From NCBI GenBank assembly GCA_963834015.1, contig CAWIAG010000004.1:2105144-2169143 (forward strand): a stretch of 64,000 nucleotides of DNA, written 5' to 3'. The notes beneath the pieces were generated by a model. The model made no database searches, had not been told where the DNA came from, and worked only from the letters and a program-made list of their open reading frames with translations. Every line of letters begins with the position of its first letter. Within the stretch, counting starts at the first letter, position 1. Both the position numbers and the translations under genes were made by a program. Shown here piece after piece: positions 44,247 through 53,498 of this stretch. The stretch comes from FEN-1297 sp963834015. GTDB taxonomy: Bacteria; Bacteroidota; Ignavibacteria; Ignavibacteriales; Ignavibacteriaceae.

Positions 44247-44361
44247 TTAATTAACTGAAGTTAAACAGATATTAAAAATTTTATTAAGTAGCCCCGACAC
44301 CTGCCTACCGGCAGGTGTCGGGGCTTTTTTAAATATCAATTGCGTAACTTCAGTTAATTAA
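44247..44361. repeat. Small palindromic element: 17-bp inverted repeats around a terminator
   Basis: TTAATTAACTGAAGTTA at 44247-44263 has its exact reverse complement at 44345-44361. Between them is a 16-bp GC-rich hairpin (next entry). The whole 115-bp unit is nested-symmetric and looks like a MITE or mobile terminator. It lies between two convergent genes. Confidence 0.65.
44290..44330. terminator. Strong intrinsic terminator
   Basis: A perfect 16-bp stem (44290-44305 with 44310-44325, AGCCCCGACACCTGCC and its complement) has a 4-nt loop TACC and a run of six T. It ends the kinase transcript and, in reverse, the fucP transcript. Confidence 0.9.
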
Positions 44362-44376
44362 ATAATTGCATAGCTA

Positions 44377-45711
44377 TTAATTATCAGAAGAAAGTTCTGC
44401 AATACCCTCACCTTTACTTAACTTTGACCATGAGTATCCGTAAAGTGCAATTAAAGCGAAACAGCACATCGGCATGATAAAACTAACGGACATATTGTAA
44501 ACATCACCAAGATAACCCATCAGCTTCGGCATTATTGCACCTCCTATAATGGCCATTACAATAAAACCGGATGCCTTCTTTGCCTGAATGCCAAGTCCAT
44601 AGATTCCCAGTGCAAAGATTGTAGGGAACATGATTGACATAAATAAAAAGCATAAGAAAACTGCAGAAACCGATACCCAGCCGAGTTTAAGAGTAACAAG
44701 AAAACAAAGAAAAACATTTATCAGGGCATAAGTGCCAACCATTCTATGTGCTTTTAACTTCCTTAATATTGCGGCGCCTGTTGCACGGCCCAAAAGGAAT
44801 AAAGGGAATCCAATTGTCCCCAATAAGAATGTTGCTCCTTTTTCGTTCACAAAGTAAAGTCCGTTGCGCAGTATTGTTCGATCCATAAAAAACCAGCTCT
44901 TTGCCAAATTCTCTGAGATGGCAGGAATTTCTTCAGTCATATAATTAATAAAAAAGCTGAATATTCCGGCTTGTGCTGCTACATAAAAAAACTGTGCAAT
45001 CATGGCGCCGGTAAAATGAGGGTGAGACCAAATTGAACGTTTAATGCCGATTTTGCCAGGATCGCTTAAATTGTATTCATCATCAGTATTAAGGTCGGGG
45101 ACATTTGCAAAATAAAAAATAATTGCCATTATAAGAACTATAATAGCGATCACCATGTATGGAATATAAAGGCGTCCCTGTGCAACTGCAGCTCCTTTCG
45201 ACGAATAAAAAAATACACCTCCGATAATAGGCCCAAAAATCCAACCAACTCCGTTAAATGATTGAGCAAAATTAATTCGAGGAGCTGCGTATCTCTTCGG
45301 CCCGAGTACCGTAGTATAAGGATTTGCGACAGTCTCCAAAATAGTAAGCCCCATTGCAATCAAACAGACACCGAAAAGAAACGCCCAGAAAGCGGAAATA
45401 CTTGTTGCCGGGATAAACCAGAACCCGCCAAATGAAACCAGCATAAGCCCCGCAATTATTCCCCCTTTATACCCAAGTTTACGGGCCAGCCAGCTTGCGG
45501 GCAATGCCATAAAAAGATATCCCAGGTAATGTGCAAATTGCACCCAGGCCGATTGAGCTTTGGACAGATGTAAATAATCCTGGAAGTGTTTATCCATTAC
45601 ATCAATCATTCCATTGCAAGTACCCCACAATAAAAACAAGGTACTTACAAGTGCAAATGTGAAAAAATAATTTTTACCTTCGTCGGTTCTGAACATTCTG
45701 GTAATATCCAT
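44377..45711 (-). CDS. fucP: L-fucose:H+ symporter, MFS
   Basis: The 444-aa product is a 12-segment major facilitator of the FucP group: LVSTLFLLWGTCNGMIDVMDKHFQ at the N-terminus with the family's acidic proton site, QFAHYLGYLFMALPASWLARKLGYKGGI and GIYGLGIQAKKASGFIVMAIIGGAIMP near the C-terminus. It imports L-fucose (or a related sugar) with protons. The gene follows fucI by 42 nt on the same strand, confirming the sugar. An internal insert of about 25 aa (residues about 265-300) is seen, as in Bacteroidetes homologues. Confidence 0.9.
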   Translation of the reverse strand: MDITRMFRTDEGKNYFFTFALVSTLFLLWGTCNGMIDVMDKHFQDYLHLSKAQSAWVQFAHYLGYLFMALPASWLARKLGYKGGIIAGLMLVSFGGFWFIPATSISAFWAFLFGVCLIAMGLTILETVANPYTTVLGPKRYAAPRINFAQSFNGVGWIFGPIIGGVFFYSSKGAAVAQGRLYIPYMVIAIIVLIMAIIFYFANVPDLNTDDEYNLSDPGKIGIKRSIWSHPHFTGAMIAQFFYVAAQAGIFSFFINYMTEEIPAISENLAKSWFFMDRTILRNGLYFVNEKGATFLLGTIGFPLFLLGRATGAAILRKLKAHRMVGTYALINVFLCFLVTLKLGWVSVSAVFLCFLFMSIMFPTIFALGIYGLGIQAKKASGFIVMAIIGGAIMPKLMGYLGDVYNMSVSFIMPMCCFALIALYGYSWSKLSKGEGIAELSSDN

Positions 45712-45753
45712 AAAGTATACCCTGGAAATCTTAGAAAATTATTTAGATGGCTT

Positions 45754-47559
45754 TTAATTATATAGAGGGCCAAAATTCTTACATGCTCTGAAATCTGCTG
45801 CTTCCGGATCCTGTGTCCCGAAAGCGTTCCATGCGCTTGGCCTGAATACACGTTCATCCGGAACATTATGCATGTTAACCGGAATTCTCAGCATGGATGA
45901 GAGGGTAATTAATTTATCTCCGATATGCCCATAACTAATTGCACCATGATTTGCGCCCCAGTTTAACATGACGGAATAAACATCTTTGAAAGCGCCGCTT
46001 CCTGTAAGTATCGGGGCAAACCAGGTTGTAGGCCAGGTTGGGCTTGTTCTTTTTTGCAGAATTTGATTTACATCATTAGGCAAATCAATTGTATAACCTT
46101 CGGCGATTTGTAAAACCGGTCCTAAACCTTTGACTAAATTGAGCCGGCTCATAGTAACCGGCATATTACCTTCGGTTAAAAACAGTGACGAGAATCCTCC
46201 GCCCCTAAAATATTCCTTTTCAGCGGTGCACCATTTAGTCGCCTGCAGGCACGATTCAATTTCCTTTTGCGTAATATCCCAAAAAGGTTTCATAGCAGGT
46301 TTTCCATTTAATTTCTCCCTGCCGGTACCATCTAATGCGGATGAGCCAGAATTTATCAAATGAATTATACCGCCCGCTGCTGCTCCTTTTAATACTTTCC
46401 CGGTTACATGTTTAACTGCCGCGGGACTCCAATAAGTTCGTACATCTGAAAAGATCTGCGAAGTATTTGAAAGTAGATGCCCGAATAACATTGTAATTCC
46501 GTTTAAACTGTCGTTCTCGGTGGCAATAATAAACGGCTCACGTATTCCATTCCAATCGAATGATGAATTCAAAATTGCTTCAAGAAAATCTCCATTGGGA
46601 AAATGATCCGTCCAATGCCGCTGGCCTTGAAATCCAGCAGCAATTGCATTGTGTCCAAGCCCTTCTTCTACAAATCCAAGTTTTTGAAGTTCGGAATTGC
46701 CGATCATTAAATCACGGCATATGAGCGCCATTTTTACAACAGTATCCCATTCATAATTCTTTCTTTCACGCGATGATTTGTGTTTATTAATATCGATGCC
46801 TTCTTTACAATATTTTTTTGTCCATTCCAAAGCTCTTTTAAATTCTTTTTCGTCATAAATATTTTCTTCGATTCTTCGTGTAAGCTCGGACATATCAACA
46901 AATTCATTACGCATTCCGAGATAATCTTTGAAGAAACTCGTATTTACAATAGATCCTGCGATACCCATGGAAACTGAACCGATTGAGAGGTATGAGTTCC
47001 CTTTCATTTGGGCTGCAGCCAGCCCGGCTTTAGCAAATCTTAATAATTTTTCTTTTACATCACCGGGTATATTCAGATCATCTTTATCCTGAACGTCCCT
47101 TCCATAAATTCCAAAAGCAGGGATGCCTGTTTGAGAATATCCGGCTAATGCAGCAGCTAAGTAAACGGCACCCGGCCTTTCTGTTCCATTAAATCCCCAA
47201 ATAGCTTTAGGTGTCAGTGGATCAGAATCCATTACCTCGGTTCCGTAACACCAGCATGGTGTAACCGTCAATGATACGCCAACACCTGTACGCGTAAATT
47301 TTTCAGCACAATCTGCAGCTTCAGCAACTCCACCTATGCAAGTATCTGAAATAACACATTCTACGTTAAGCCCGTTGGGATGACGGATATTTTCACTAAG
47401 AAATTTTGCCGCATTCTGTGCCATCAGCATTGTTTGTTTTTCAAGAGATTCCCGTACACCCTTTCTTCTCCCATCAATTACAGGACGGATTCCGATTTTT
47501 GGTAAACTGACTTTTAACCTGTTCAAAAAAGGAGCTGTATTATCACGATTGTTAAACAT
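45754..47559 (-). CDS. fucI: L-fucose isomerase
   Basis: The 601-aa product converts L-fucose to L-fuculose with a divalent metal. The sequence opens with LPKIGIRPVIDGRRKGVRESLE, the typical FucI start, followed by SDTCIGGVAEAA and GTERPGAVYLAAALAG. The metal and catalytic residues are in IIATENDSLNGITMLFGHLLSN (Glu), SQIFSDVRTYWSP (Asp) and NWGANHGAISYGHIGD (His). AAGGAG lies before the ATG. It forms an operon with fucP. No fuculose kinase or aldolase is present in the window. Confidence 0.95.
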   Translation of the reverse strand: MFNNRDNTAPFLNRLKVSLPKIGIRPVIDGRRKGVRESLEKQTMLMAQNAAKFLSENIRHPNGLNVECVISDTCIGGVAEAADCAEKFTRTGVGVSLTVTPCWCYGTEVMDSDPLTPKAIWGFNGTERPGAVYLAAALAGYSQTGIPAFGIYGRDVQDKDDLNIPGDVKEKLLRFAKAGLAAAQMKGNSYLSIGSVSMGIAGSIVNTSFFKDYLGMRNEFVDMSELTRRIEENIYDEKEFKRALEWTKKYCKEGIDINKHKSSRERKNYEWDTVVKMALICRDLMIGNSELQKLGFVEEGLGHNAIAAGFQGQRHWTDHFPNGDFLEAILNSSFDWNGIREPFIIATENDSLNGITMLFGHLLSNTSQIFSDVRTYWSPAAVKHVTGKVLKGAAAGGIIHLINSGSSALDGTGREKLNGKPAMKPFWDITQKEIESCLQATKWCTAEKEYFRGGGFSSLFLTEGNMPVTMSRLNLVKGLGPVLQIAEGYTIDLPNDVNQILQKRTSPTWPTTWFAPILTGSGAFKDVYSVMLNWGANHGAISYGHIGDKLITLSSMLRIPVNMHNVPDERVFRPSAWNAFGTQDPEAADFRACKNFGPLYN

Positions 47560-47779
47560 TTGTTCTCCTTAGATTATTTTGCGGGCTTATTTATTAAACT
47601 AATATATAATTATTTTGAATATTACAATTTACTTATTTTTTTTAAATATGTAGAATGGAAACGCCATTATAAATAATATATTTATTAAAAAAAATCAAAC
47701 TGGACAATTTTAATATTAAATCTCAAGAACTGAGATTATTTTCAAACTTTTAAAATTATAATAATTTTAATTTAATTAG

Positions 47780-47905
47780 TTACCAATTAAGCCTTATTGT
47801 CTGTTCCTTTTCCAATGTAATTTCTTTTTGTCTATTTCCGCAAATGATGGTAGTGGACCCGCCGTTTTTAAAGCCGACATTTAATTTTTTTTCTTGCCTT
47901 TTCAT
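47780..47905 (-). pseudogene. 41-codon C-terminal remnant, possibly of a glycoside hydrolase
   Basis: The ATG-to-TAA frame encodes KLNVGFKNGGSTTIICGNRQ followed by KEITLEKEQTIRLNW, a beta-strand pattern like the last strands of secreted glycoside hydrolases (GH95 alpha-fucosidases end similarly with an L/V-x-x-GE-x-hydrophobic string). It has no ribosome site and is too short to fold. In a fucose locus it may be what remains of a deleted fucosidase. The family suggestion is weak. Confidence 0.35.
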
Positions 47906-47917
47906 ATAAAAAAAATC

Positions 47918-47976
47918 TTGACAATGATTACTTAAAAATAATATATTTTACTTAATCGTTTTCGTAAAATATGTTC
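47918..47976 (+). promoter_or_regulatory. Promoter plus LacI-type operator for the GH3 gene
   Basis: TTGACA (47918-47923), 18 nt, TATATT (47942-47947), 3 nt, then CTTAATCGTTTTCG (47951-47964). The left half of the operator (CTTAAT, TTTCG) matches the operators upstream of lacI at 52075 and 52191, and the spacing is the same as in the lacI promoter. A 9-bp repeat ATATTTTAC/GTAAAATAT also spans it. Binding at the start site should repress the GH3 gene. Confidence 0.75.
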
Positions 47977-48094
47977 TTTTAATAATCTAAATATTATTGT
48001 CTATCAATACATCTGATTTGCTGTAAAAGCTTTTTCATTTTTAATTGTCGAACTTTACCGAACAATTTTTTTAAGAATTTACCGGAATATATCA

Positions 48095-50725
48095 ATGAAA
48101 AATATTTATTGGATAATTAGTTCAACAATATTGTGTTTAATAGTAAACTCAAATTTAAATGCTCAGAATGAACCATATAAAAACATGTCGCTGACCATTG
48201 AACAGAGAGTGGATGATTTGGTTTCAAGAATGACATTAGATGAAAAAATTTCTCAAATGATGAATGAAGCTGCAGCAATTCCCCGCCTTGGCATTCCTTA
48301 TTATAACTGGTGGAATGAGGGCTTGCACGGCGTTGCCCGTACCGGTGTTGCAACTGTTTTTCCCCAGGCAATAGGAATGGCTGCAACGTTTAATGACAGC
48401 CTTCTTTATGCTGTTGCAACAGTTATTTCTGATGAGTTCAGAGCTAAATATAATGATTATATTAAAGACAACCAGAATAAAATTTTTGTAGGATTAACAG
48501 TTTGGTCTCCTAATATTAATATATTCCGCGATCCGCGTTGGGGAAGAGGGCAGGAAACTTACGGCGAGGATCCTTTTTTAACATCCAGGATGGGAGTAGC
48601 TTTCGTAAAAGGGATGCAGGGTAATGACCCTGTATATTTAAAAACTATTTCTACTCCAAAACACTATTTAGTTCATAGCGGCCCTGAACCGCTGCGCCAT
48701 AAGTTTGATATTAACGTAAGTGAACGAGATTTTTGGGATACATACGCTCCGGCATTTGAAGCTTGTGTAAAAGAGGGTAAAGCTTATTCTATAATGGCAG
48801 CATACAATAGCTTCAGAGGCATTCCAATAAGCGGGAATGAATATCTGCTTACAAAATTATTAAGGAATAGCTGGGGTTTCAGGGGGTACGTTGTTTCTGA
48901 CTGTGATGCTGTAAGCGATATGTATTTCGGCCATAAGTATACTTCATCATTAACAGAAGCTGCAGCTTTGGCCGTTAAAGCCGGCTGCGATCTTGACTGC
49001 GGCGATTCATACATCCATTTGAAGGAAGCAGTTGAAAAAGGGTATCTAAGTGAAAAAGATATTGACAGATCCGTAAAAAGATTAATGAGTGCACGTTTTC
49101 GATTGGGAATGTTTGATCCATCAGATAAAGTCCCGTATAATAAAATTAATCCTGATGAAAATGATTCTCCTGAACACAGAATGCTTTCTATTGTTGCTGC
49201 ACAACAAACAATGGTTTTATTAAAAAATGAAAACCATATATTACCCCTTAAGAAAAATATAAAGTCTGTTGCTGTTATAGGTCCGAATGCCGATAATCCC
49301 GAAGTTATGTACGGTAACTATAATGGAACTCCATCCAAATATGTTACTCCATTGCAGGGAATAAAAAATGAAGTCTCAAAATCAACTAAAGTCTACTATG
49401 CTCTTGGCGATAATTATGTAGAGGGCCAAACAACACCTGTTATAATTCCCGGTGAATATTTAATGGCGGGAAATAATCATGGATTAAGAGGTGAATATTA
49501 TCCAAACATGGACTTATCAGGGAATCCTAAAGTAGTAAGAATTGATTCTACCGTCAATTTTGTTTGGGATAATACAAGCCCTGCTGCCGGATTTTCTGTA
49601 AGTAATTATTCAGTGAGGTGGACGGGAGAATTAGTTGTACCTGAGACCGGTAAATTTCAATTGGCTGTAACCGGCGACGACGGTTATAAATTATTTTTGG
49701 ACGACAGCCTGGTAATAAATGATTGGAAAGTCCAGGGACCGTCCACAAATACTTATAGTGTTGATTTACTTAAGGGAAGCCGGCACAACATTAAAATAGA
49801 ATATTTTCAGAATGCAGGCGGAGCCAGTATACAGCTTGCCTGGTATTTATATGGAACAGATCCGGAAAAAGAAGCGCTTGAAATAGCAGAAAAGTCCGAT
49901 GTTATTATTTACTGCGGCGGGATCTCTCCCACTCTTGAAGGCGAAGAGATGAGTGTATCTTATAAGGGTTTTTTTGGCGGAGACAGAACTTCAATAAATC
50001 TTCCGGGTATTCAGGAAAAACTTCTTAAGAAATTAAAGGCCTTGGGCAAACCTGTAATATTTGTAATGATGAATGGGAGCGCTTTGGCAATAAATTGGGA
50101 AGATAAAAATTTACCTGCTATCCTTGAAGCATGGTATCCGGGGCAGGAAGGCGGTACTGCTATTGCTGATGTACTATTTGGCGACTACAATCCTTCAGGA
50201 CGCCTGCCGGTAACTTTTTATAAGTCTCTGGATCAGCTTCCACCTTTTGAGGATTATAATATGAAAGGACGAACTTATAGATTTTCTGATGTCCAACCTT
50301 TATATCCTTTTGGTTACGGTTTGAGCTATACATCATTTACATACAGAACTATACAGGCGCCCAAAGATGTAAAAACCGGTGATACAATAACTGTTAAAGT
50401 AAAAGTTAAAAATAGCGGGCAAATAGATGGCGATGAAGTTGTACAGCTTTATATTAAGCACATTAATGCGCCGGTGCCGGTTCCAATAAATGAACTTAAA
50501 GGGTTTAAAAGAATTCACCTTAAAAAAGGGGAAGAAAAGACAATTGAATTTAATCTTACTCCGTCAAACATATCTATTATAAGTAACAATAATAAAAGTG
50601 TAGTTATACCAGGGGATATAAAAATATTTGTCGGTGGAAATCAACCCGGTAAAGGTTTGGCAGGAAATAATATTATGGTCGAAACAAAGACTACGCTGAT
50701 AGGTGATAATTATATAATTGAATAG
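48095..50725 (+). CDS. GH3 beta-glycosidase with PA14 domain
   Basis: The 876-aa product has a signal peptide (cleaved near residue 23, LNAQ), a GH3 N-terminal barrel (about 35-330; nucleophile Asp269 in VVSDCDAV; substrate site KHY), the GH3 C-terminal domain split by a PA14 module (about 465-590, WTGELVVPETGKFQLAVTGDDG), and a fibronectin-III-like end. Such enzymes are beta-glucosidases or beta-xylosidases/arabinosidases acting in the periplasm or on the surface; PA14 alters substrate loops. It is the first gene of the plus-strand part of the locus, and its promoter carries the LacI-type operator. Confidence 0.92.
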   Translation: MKNIYWIISSTILCLIVNSNLNAQNEPYKNMSLTIEQRVDDLVSRMTLDEKISQMMNEAAAIPRLGIPYYNWWNEGLHGVARTGVATVFPQAIGMAATFNDSLLYAVATVISDEFRAKYNDYIKDNQNKIFVGLTVWSPNINIFRDPRWGRGQETYGEDPFLTSRMGVAFVKGMQGNDPVYLKTISTPKHYLVHSGPEPLRHKFDINVSERDFWDTYAPAFEACVKEGKAYSIMAAYNSFRGIPISGNEYLLTKLLRNSWGFRGYVVSDCDAVSDMYFGHKYTSSLTEAAALAVKAGCDLDCGDSYIHLKEAVEKGYLSEKDIDRSVKRLMSARFRLGMFDPSDKVPYNKINPDENDSPEHRMLSIVAAQQTMVLLKNENHILPLKKNIKSVAVIGPNADNPEVMYGNYNGTPSKYVTPLQGIKNEVSKSTKVYYALGDNYVEGQTTPVIIPGEYLMAGNNHGLRGEYYPNMDLSGNPKVVRIDSTVNFVWDNTSPAAGFSVSNYSVRWTGELVVPETGKFQLAVTGDDGYKLFLDDSLVINDWKVQGPSTNTYSVDLLKGSRHNIKIEYFQNAGGASIQLAWYLYGTDPEKEALEIAEKSDVIIYCGGISPTLEGEEMSVSYKGFFGGDRTSINLPGIQEKLLKKLKALGKPVIFVMMNGSALAINWEDKNLPAILEAWYPGQEGGTAIADVLFGDYNPSGRLPVTFYKSLDQLPPFEDYNMKGRTYRFSDVQPLYPFGYGLSYTSFTYRTIQAPKDVKTGDTITVKVKVKNSGQIDGDEVVQLYIKHINAPVPVPINELKGFKRIHLKKGEEKTIEFNLTPSNISIISNNNKSVVIPGDIKIFVGGNQPGKGLAGNNIMVETKTTLIGDNYIIE

Positions 50726-50897
50726 ATAATTATTCTATTTCGGTTATTTTAAAACATAACGCGTTCGGCGTATTTTTAAGCCTGAGAGCCATATTATTCT
50801 GTTACAGTAATGGCAAAGTACATTGTAATTATTTCAAGTATCATAGAATTTAGTTAACATTTTTAGTTTCGTGATTAATTATTTTAGGAGCTTAGAT

Positions 50898-51800
50898 ATG
50901 GAAAAGAAATTTCATTTAGGGTTAAGTGTAATATTATTTACTTTATTAGTAATCATTTGTCCGTCAACAAGAGCTCAGAATAAATTTGTAGAATATGTTT
51001 GGCCGAACGGTGCTCCCGATGCAAAAGGTGAGGCTCCCGGTGATAAACCTACATTAACATTTTTTCTTCCGCCAAAGGAAAAAGCTGTGGGGACAGCCGT
51101 ACTCATTTGCCCTGGCGGAGGTTATTGGGCTCTTGCTGCGGATTACGAAGGCGATGATGTAGCCAGATGGCTGAACAGTTTTGGAGTTGCAGGAATAGTT
51201 TTAAGATACAGGAATGCCGGCAGCGGTGCAGGATACCACCATCCAAGTCCTTTGAATGATGCACAGCGTTCTTTGTCTATAATAAGGAGCAGGGCAAAAG
51301 AATTTAATATTGAGTCTGATAAAATCGGAGTGCTAGGTTTTTCTGCAGGAGGCCATCTTGCTTCAAGTCTTGGGACTCACTATCTAACGGCTATAAAAAA
51401 TTCAACTGATCCGGTTGAAAGAGTTAGCTGCCGCCCCGACTTTATGATTTTAATTTATCCCGTAATTACTATGAATTTCCCTTATACTCATAAAGGTTCT
51501 CGTGAAAATCTACTTGGTAAAAATCCGGACCAGGATCTTGTAGATTTAATGTCGAATGAAAAACAAGTAAACTTACAAACACCTCCTGCATTTTTAGTTC
51601 ATGCAACTGAAGATTCGGTGGTAGCGGCAGAAAACAGTATCATGTTTTATTCTGCACTTAGAAAAGCCGGCGTGCCTGCAGAAATGCATATATATTTAAA
51701 AGGCCAGCATGGCTTCGGGCTGGGAAAAAATAAAGGTGAAGTTTCAACATGGCCGGATCTTTGTAAAAATTGGATGAATTCTCTCGGTTTGTTAAAATAA
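50898..51800 (+). CDS. Secreted alpha/beta-hydrolase, acetylesterase-like
   Basis: I use the ATG at 50898 with AGGAG upstream; this yields 300 aa and a clean signal peptide ending STRAQ. The fold is that of BD-FAE/acetyl-xylan esterases: oxyanion motif CPGGGY, nucleophile elbow LGFSAGGHLA (Ser about 150), Asp in HATEDSVV and His in GQHGFGLG. It likely removes acetyl or similar esters from the polysaccharide degraded by the neighbouring GH3. Gap to the GH3 gene is about 170 nt. Confidence 0.88.
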   Translation: MEKKFHLGLSVILFTLLVIICPSTRAQNKFVEYVWPNGAPDAKGEAPGDKPTLTFFLPPKEKAVGTAVLICPGGGYWALAADYEGDDVARWLNSFGVAGIVLRYRNAGSGAGYHHPSPLNDAQRSLSIIRSRAKEFNIESDKIGVLGFSAGGHLASSLGTHYLTAIKNSTDPVERVSCRPDFMILIYPVITMNFPYTHKGSRENLLGKNPDQDLVDLMSNEKQVNLQTPPAFLVHATEDSVVAAENSIMFYSALRKAGVPAEMHIYLKGQHGFGLGKNKGEVSTWPDLCKNWMNSLGLLK

Positions 51801-52041
51801 TTCTAACACTTACAGGAAGCGTATTTCTTAACATTAGTTTTTAAACTATTTGGGCGGCAACTTTTTTCTAACTTAAATTTTTTTTACTTCACTCATTTGT
51901 TGTTCTATTAATTTGAGGTATCGTTATTAATATCCGTATTATAGTAGATTTAACCAACAATTAATGAATTCTTATATACCGCTCATGCATTCAGATGTTC
52001 ATGGCATTTAATTTGAAACTGATATAAAAAAAATTTTTTTC

Positions 52042-52100
52042 TTGACAATGATAAATGAAAAACAATATATTTCGCTTAATGGTTTGCGAAATCCTTTAAG
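52042..52100 (+). promoter_or_regulatory. lacI promoter with first operator
   Basis: TTGACA (52042-52047), 18 nt, TATATT (52066-52071), 3 nt, then an imperfect 26-bp palindrome at 52075-52100 (left half CTTAATGGTTTGC, right half GAAATCCTTTAAG). The -35, -10, spacer length and operator position are the same as in the promoter of the GH3 gene. The start site would fall inside the operator, so autorepression is expected. Confidence 0.78.
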
Positions 52101-52190
52101 GAAAAATTTAAGAAGATAAAAAAAAAGAAAATGAGTTATTGGGACTTATGTGGCGAAGCTGTGAATTGAGAAAAAAATTTTAATAGTTTA

Positions 52191-52216
52191 CTTAATGGAT
52201 TTCGAAATCCATTAAG
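52191..52216. promoter_or_regulatory. Second operator, perfect 26-bp palindrome
   Basis: Left half CTTAATGGATTTC and its exact reverse complement meet at a central CG, the hallmark of LacI/GalR-family sites. Its centre is 116 bp from the first operator, a distance that would allow looping or roadblock repression. It lies in the leader of lacI, 112 nt before the start codon. Confidence 0.8.
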
Positions 52217-52327
52217 CAATAACTTACTATTTAACTATATCATCGTTATTACAAATGTTACTCTATTATCCAAATTGTTCCCCAATATTCAATCGATCCG
52301 ATCTTTTCAATATAGAATGTTAAAACA

Positions 52328-53338
52328 ATGCGAAGCGTAAGAAAGAAAATAACGCTGAAAGATATTGCAAATATACTTTCTGTAACACCTGCAACCGTAT
52401 CAAAGGCGCTTAGAGACAGCGATGATATTTCTTCCGAGATGAAGCAGAAGGTAAATAACACAGCAAAAGAGTTGGGCTACCGCCCAAATATTCTGGCAAG
52501 ATCCCTGATTAGTAATAGAAGTAGAATATTGGGAATACTTATCCCCGACTTGCGGATTTCATTTTTTTCTGAAGCCGTAAGAGGTATGTATGAGGAAGCA
52601 AGCCGTAAAGGTTATGAAACAATTTTACTTGTACATGATGAGAAGAAAGATAAAGAAAAAGAAAAGATAGAATTTTTATCGGACATACATGTTGACGGCA
52701 TATTGCTGAATGCGGCGGGGGGAAGAGGTAATTATTGGTTATTTAGAAAATTATCTGAAGAGGGAATAAAATTAGTATGCTGGGACAGGAAGCTTGATGG
52801 TCTGGGTTATAGGTCTGTAACTATAGATGATAAAAAAGCTTCATATGAACTAACTAAGAAGATAATAAACCAGGGAAGAAAGAGGGTTTTATTCTTAGGG
52901 CCAAATACCGGGATACCCGTTGCAAGAGACCGGTTTGAAGGATACAGGATGGCGCTTAGAGAACATTGTATTGAGTTCGATCCGGACCTTGTTTTGCAGA
53001 CATTTAGAAACTATGCGGACAGTTATAAAAAGATGGATTGCTTCCTTACTAAGAAAGTAAAAATAGATGGAGTAATAAGTGTGGGTGGATTGATGACGTA
53101 TGGTGCGGGGAAAGCCATATTAGATCATGATCTATTAATTCCGGAAGATATAATAATAGGAGAGTTCGGTGATAATGATATAGTATCAAGGTTAGGAGTC
53201 CCATTTTATACAGTTGATCAGAACCCATATAAAATTGGTAAAGCTTCAGTTGATTTGCTTATAAAATTGATAGAATCAAAAGATGGTGAAAATTCTTTCC
53301 ATGATATAATAATTGAATCTAAAATTCTTGAAAGATAA
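52328..53338 (+). CDS. LacI/GalR-family transcriptional regulator
   Basis: The 336-aa product has a LacI-type helix-turn-helix (TLKDIANILSVTPATVSKALRD, residues about 8-30, then hinge GYRPNILARSL) and a periplasmic-binding-type effector domain (GILIPDLRISFFSEAVRG; VDGILLNAAGG; FGDNDIVSRLGVPFYTVDQNP). It should bind a sugar or sugar phosphate and release palindromic CG-centred operators. Two such sites lie upstream of it and one upstream of the GH3 gene, so it likely controls itself and the polysaccharide locus. The effector is probably a fucose- or rhamnose-derived compound; this is inference. Confidence 0.93.
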   Translation: MRSVRKKITLKDIANILSVTPATVSKALRDSDDISSEMKQKVNNTAKELGYRPNILARSLISNRSRILGILIPDLRISFFSEAVRGMYEEASRKGYETILLVHDEKKDKEKEKIEFLSDIHVDGILLNAAGGRGNYWLFRKLSEEGIKLVCWDRKLDGLGYRSVTIDDKKASYELTKKIINQGRKRVLFLGPNTGIPVARDRFEGYRMALREHCIEFDPDLVLQTFRNYADSYKKMDCFLTKKVKIDGVISVGGLMTYGAGKAILDHDLLIPEDIIIGEFGDNDIVSRLGVPFYTVDQNPYKIGKASVDLLIKLIESKDGENSFHDIIIESKILER

Positions 53339-53498
53339 TAATTGCTGATAATAATAAAAAAGTTCTTTCGTCCTTGTAATGAGAAATAATAAGGTTAATT
53401 ATTCAAGGATGAGATAAGTTGTTAATAAAATTATTAATCAAAGTGGCATTTATTTAATAAAACAAAAAACATTTTAAATCAATATAAAGGAAGTTATA

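Larger units (their letters stand above)
47560..48094. other. Divergent region fucI / GH3
   Basis: This 535-nt region contains a short coding remnant on the minus strand (47780-47905) and, on the plus strand, a promoter with operator (47918-47976) for the GH3 gene. No promoter is clear for fucI. Except for these items it is AT-rich. Confidence 0.6.
51801..52327. other. Regulatory region upstream of lacI
   Basis: The 527 nt hold the lacI promoter and two LacI-type operators (separate entries). A 12-codon ORF at 52131 (SYWDLCGEAVN) between the operators might be a leader peptide but is more likely chance. Nothing else is seen. Confidence 0.6.
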
